A stretch of 64,000 nucleotides of DNA from Lanius collurio (lineage: Eukaryota; Chordata; Aves; Passeriformes; Laniidae), in NCBI GenBank assembly GCA_020086605.1, contig JACBWW010000017.1, forward strand, positions 402,271 to 466,270, given 5' to 3'. The notes beneath the pieces were generated by a model. That model was not told the DNA's origin and did not search any database. It saw only the letters and a program-made list of their open reading frames with translations. The position numbers and the translations under genes are program-made. The first letter of the stretch is position 1; each line of letters opens with the position of its first letter. Of this stretch, positions 60,406 to 64,000 are shown piece after piece.

Positions 60406-63400
60406 AGTTATTAGTCATTTATGCCACATAAAATGGTTCATATTCTCCTACCTAGAAAGCATTAGACAGTTCATCACACTCGGCCTTGTGGTTTTGTTGC
60501 CTTTTCCTGGTCTTAAAATTAAGAACCAAAAAAGGAGTTTTTACCTCTGTATTCATTTAAGGATCCTTAAGGTGCACCACTTTGTCCAGGTGGAATGCAT
60601 CGAAATGCACCCTGAAACGCACACTGATGATACATCACTTACACAATTTATAGACCTTGCAAATGAGCATATCTATCCAAGATTCCCCAGTGAGAGGCTC
60701 AAATGAACCCCCCATCCTGAGGAATCCCCCCCCATATGGACCTACTGTAGTTTACAGGATGTTCTAGGGAAGACCATGGTTTCTCAGGGTAGTGTGGGGC
60801 TTTCTGGCCTCCAGCTGTGAGGCCTCCAGGGTGTTTGGTCTCCTGGCTTTAAGGAGTTACTAATTAAGGAATTACAAGTATGATGCTAAAAGCACTGAGG
60901 ATACATAAAAGCTACATAAAAGGGTATATAAAGGTATATATAAAAAAAGGCAAAAAAATCATCATGGCATCAGTTTCAAGAAAGCTAAATTATTCTCATA
61001 TTTAGAAATCAGGGTATAGAGAATCCACTTTGTGTCAATGTGAGTAAATGCCTTTAAGAAAAAATGTCCTAACAGTCAGCAGCATTGATACCACCCCAAA
61101 CCCTTGAGTTTGCCAGATCATCCCTCCTTTTTGTAGTTCCAATAGCAGCATTCCCCCCTTCATTTATCCAGTTCTATTTAGAACATGTCTTGCCTTTGAC
61201 TCCATCTTTTACTGCAAAGTCTGCTGCTATTGCAGTGTGATGGGGGCAGAGAATGGCAGCAGCACAGTTGATGACATAGGCGGAAAGCTGTGGCAGCTGA
61301 TGTGACAGAACTAATCCACTAAAATGATGCCAATTTAATACCCTGTTTTTCACAAGGTATTACCAAAATAGCTTTTGCTACCATTTGTGAGCAAAAAAAA
61401 AAAAAACCCTGCTCAAAAAAACCCTACAGGAACAGTATGTTCATGGCCTTTGCAAATCTTTATAAGCCTGGTTTTGTTTTCTGGGGCTCAGGAATAAACC
61501 TACCAGAGCTTTAGTCAGCTAAAGGTCATCTGTCAGCTAAAGGTGCTGGGCCTTAACTTTGCTGTCACACTGTCAGAAGTTAGCACTAGGGAGACTCATG
61601 GTTGCAGGGGAGTACACTGTTCAGCATTTTGTCACTCAGACTGGCTGAGACATTGGAATATTTCTTTCTAGACTGGCTTTTCTCAGGGGATGCGTTAGCA
61701 AGTGTCACCTGTACTAAACCCAGCACTGTAAGTCCTGGGGGACATTTCAGAAATGCTTGTAGTGGTCACAGTTAATGAAGGTAGGTCCTAGTGGTCATCC
61801 CAAGATGCTTTGAGAAAGCATTGGGTGAAAATCACTTTGGGTAGCCAGGAGAGATCTGGGCTGTTATGCCAATGTGCAATTGCACAGCAGTGAACACTCA
61901 ATGTTTGACTTTACTTTAGATATCCATCCCAGGAATCTCAAGAACTGAGATAGTGTCCCGTAAATTTGGGGTGACAGCTCACCCACAGTTCCCCCTGTGG
62001 TCAGTGAAAAGGAACAGGCACTTTTCATGCAGAATTCATCCTATCTAGTCTGACTTCTTTGAGAGGAGACAAATCATTCCCAACTCTAGTTTGAGTATAT
62101 TGACTGGTGAGTTGAGCCACCTGAGCTCAATTCATCTGCATGGGATTATGCTGGGAATGAGGCAGGAAATACTTCAGTGCCCACAGTGACCCTGGACACC
62201 TAAGGTTAGGACATGGCATCCCACCCCATCTCACCTCTGACAGATGCTGACTGCATGGCAGTTTTTGTTGGGATTTACCAGTGAGAACACCAGCACGTTT
62301 GTCAGTGTCCCACAAACAGCCAAGGAGCGACCAACCCTGGCTCAGACCAATCCCTCCTATTCCTCTTATCCTTCAGTAAGTTCTCTCTGACAATGACCCT
62401 GTTGGATGACTGTGGAAGAGTGTAAGAGTAGTAAGAATGTATTTCCTGTGATCTGCAGGATCAGGAGTATCTCTATAACCTCAGCCAATCCAGTTAAGAG
62501 TTTTCTTCCAGTAATTCATTTAATTAGTTTTGGAAAACATTTACTACGCACAAGATCCCACAGCAAGAATTTCCACAGCTTAACAATGTAAGGTGTAAAA
62601 AGTGTGACCTTACCTTGTATAGAGTCTGTCCTCTGACAAACCCAAGTCATTACACAGAAGTAGCTGATGCTTTTCCCAAATACTGAGCACTGGATCCTCT
62701 GGGACCTCATCTACCTCTGGGAGCTAGAACTCTCCTCCTGGTCAAGCAGCTGATCAGAGATCTGCTCTTATTCTCATTATAATGAACAGAAGAGTGTGGG
62801 TGCTCTCTGGTGTTGCAGTGGCCTCTCTGATCATCATGGCTTTCCAACACTGATTTCAGGGCCTAATAATTATGACTCCATTTGTTTTTTGGGGGGATTT
62901 GAAATTGAAAATATCACCTGTAAAATTCTCCACAGAGCTACACATACTAGAATTTATACAAAGAATAGAAGCATGTCTATCTGTACTCAAAATTTGTGCT
63001 TTTCTAGCTCTGGTAAACAAAGGTTCACTTTAAAGGAGAAAAAAAAAGGAAACATTGGAGAGGTTTGGAAGGCAAGCAGTGAATCGTGGATGCCCAGCAT
63101 GCGGTGTTAGAGTGCTAAATTCAGGGAAACCAGCTTGCATCTCCCAAGCATATGCTGCTCTAACAACAGCTACAGAACAGAGCTGTGCTCTGAGGCACTG
63201 TGGAGAGGCAACCTATAGGGCTCCATCTGTCCCATTTCAGGCAAGGAAAGCTTATCTTTCCACAGGAAAGGAAGCTGCAAACTGATCACAATCATCTGGG
63301 GCTGGGGTTTCCTTGCTGGTTTATGTTTTTAAGAATGAGTGGCTAGATAACCCACTGTTTTGGATCAAATTATAAATGTTCACAGTTTGACTACAAGGTT

Positions 63401-64000
63401 CACATTCCAGCCATCAGCATCATGCAGGTACTGAAGTCCTGTAATGATCTCTGTGGCATTATGAGAAAACCTACACAGGCAATGGGCTCTGTTTTTTTGA
63501 TCAGTCTTTTAAAAACAATTTGAGAAAAATACAATTTATGCTGGAAAAGCAGGAGGCAGAGAAATGCACTAGGTGACCTCTCGTGGTCCATCCCTCCTGC
63601 TCTGTGATTATACAATAGCCAGAGTTCAGAGTCAAGGTTTCTCCAGTTTTTTTCTAGAAAAATCTCATGGAACTCTGAATAAAAAAATTACTGTGAATCG
63701 GAAAAGCAGAAGTAATTCTCAGAATATAGCTGATAAGTCTTATGTTCCTGTACCAGCACCCAGGTCATCACTTAGGATGAACCTCTGCATGTTTCTGCTG
63801 ACTCCTTTGCAGAACCTTGGTGTATTCAGCAATTCTCAGTGACTTCCCAGCACCCTTGTGGTTACAAATCCAGGGTGCTAGTCTCACAAGTCACAGAAAA
63901 ATCAAAGAGTCTCTTAAATTTACTCCCAAAGTAACAGGAACACGCAATAGGATTCATTTTCAGAGTTGTGCTATTGTTGCTTTAACTGCAAACACTGTCT
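60406..64000. other. Noncoding unique DNA, no gene recognised
   Basis: Contains a TATA-rich run at about 60905-60950, an A-run at about 61394-61406 and a 13-bp direct repeat at 61514-61544. Open frames up to about 104 codons (62796-63110) show no recognisable product. The window ends without reaching a gene. Confidence 0.6.
61514..61544. repeat. Direct repeat, 13 bp
   Basis: GTCAGCTAAAGGT occurs at 61514-61526 and 61532-61544, separated by CATCT (period 18). It could be a small tandem duplication. Confidence 0.7.

Noticed and set aside
1..64000. CRISPR array, bacterial operon or other prokaryotic system
   Set aside because: No regularly spaced repeats or densely packed genes. All repeat families are avian.

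Overview
The window looks like ordinary noncoding DNA from a perching bird (Passeriformes). The strongest evidence is the set of repeats. There are six CR1 LINE 3' tails whose ends carry the avian octamer motif or its decayed form. There is one short retroposon with a tRNA-Ile head and a CR1 tail, a fusion characteristic of the passerine SINE family TguSINE1. There are two solo LTRs of the songbird endogenous-retrovirus type that start with TGTCCTRGTTT or end with its complement. Base composition is AT-rich (about 40% GC by eye) and poor in CpG, as in an avian gene desert or a very large intron. I did not recognise any protein-coding exon, tRNA gene, rRNA gene or other functional RNA gene. The flanking or host gene cannot be named from this sequence.

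Layout. 1-24.7 kb is unique AT-rich DNA with two CR1 tails (about 6.0 and 11.4 kb), a CT-rich run, several short palindromes and one possible conserved block near 20 kb. 24.7-32.5 kb is the most transposon-rich part: a fossil MIR-like SINE, the tRNA-Ile/CR1 SINE, a 15-bp perfect hairpin, a possible old LTR at 29.8-30.5 kb and a solo LTR at 31.9-32.5 kb with an intact 5-bp target duplication. 32.5-38.5 kb holds several AT-rich blocks with dense TAAT/ATTA cores and two structured inverted repeats; these are my best candidates for conserved regulatory DNA. 38.9-48.1 kb has an AT palindromic tract, a CR1 fragment, an assembly gap (329 N) abutting a TTTCC/TTTTCC microsatellite, and a one-base N beside a 32-bp tandem duplication. 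48-64 kb has a second solo LTR, three CR1 pieces, A-runs and two more MIR-like fossils.

How the pieces relate. The repeats are linked by mechanism: the SINE carries a CR1 tail and so would have been copied by CR1 reverse transcriptase, while the LTRs are remnants of endogenous retroviruses reduced by LTR-LTR recombination. There is no operon, gene cluster or new molecular system that I can support. The observations most worth checking are the perfect hairpins at 28149 and 33956, the TAAT-rich blocks at 33.3-33.6, 36.4 and 37.8-38.0 kb, and the sequence missing at the gap.
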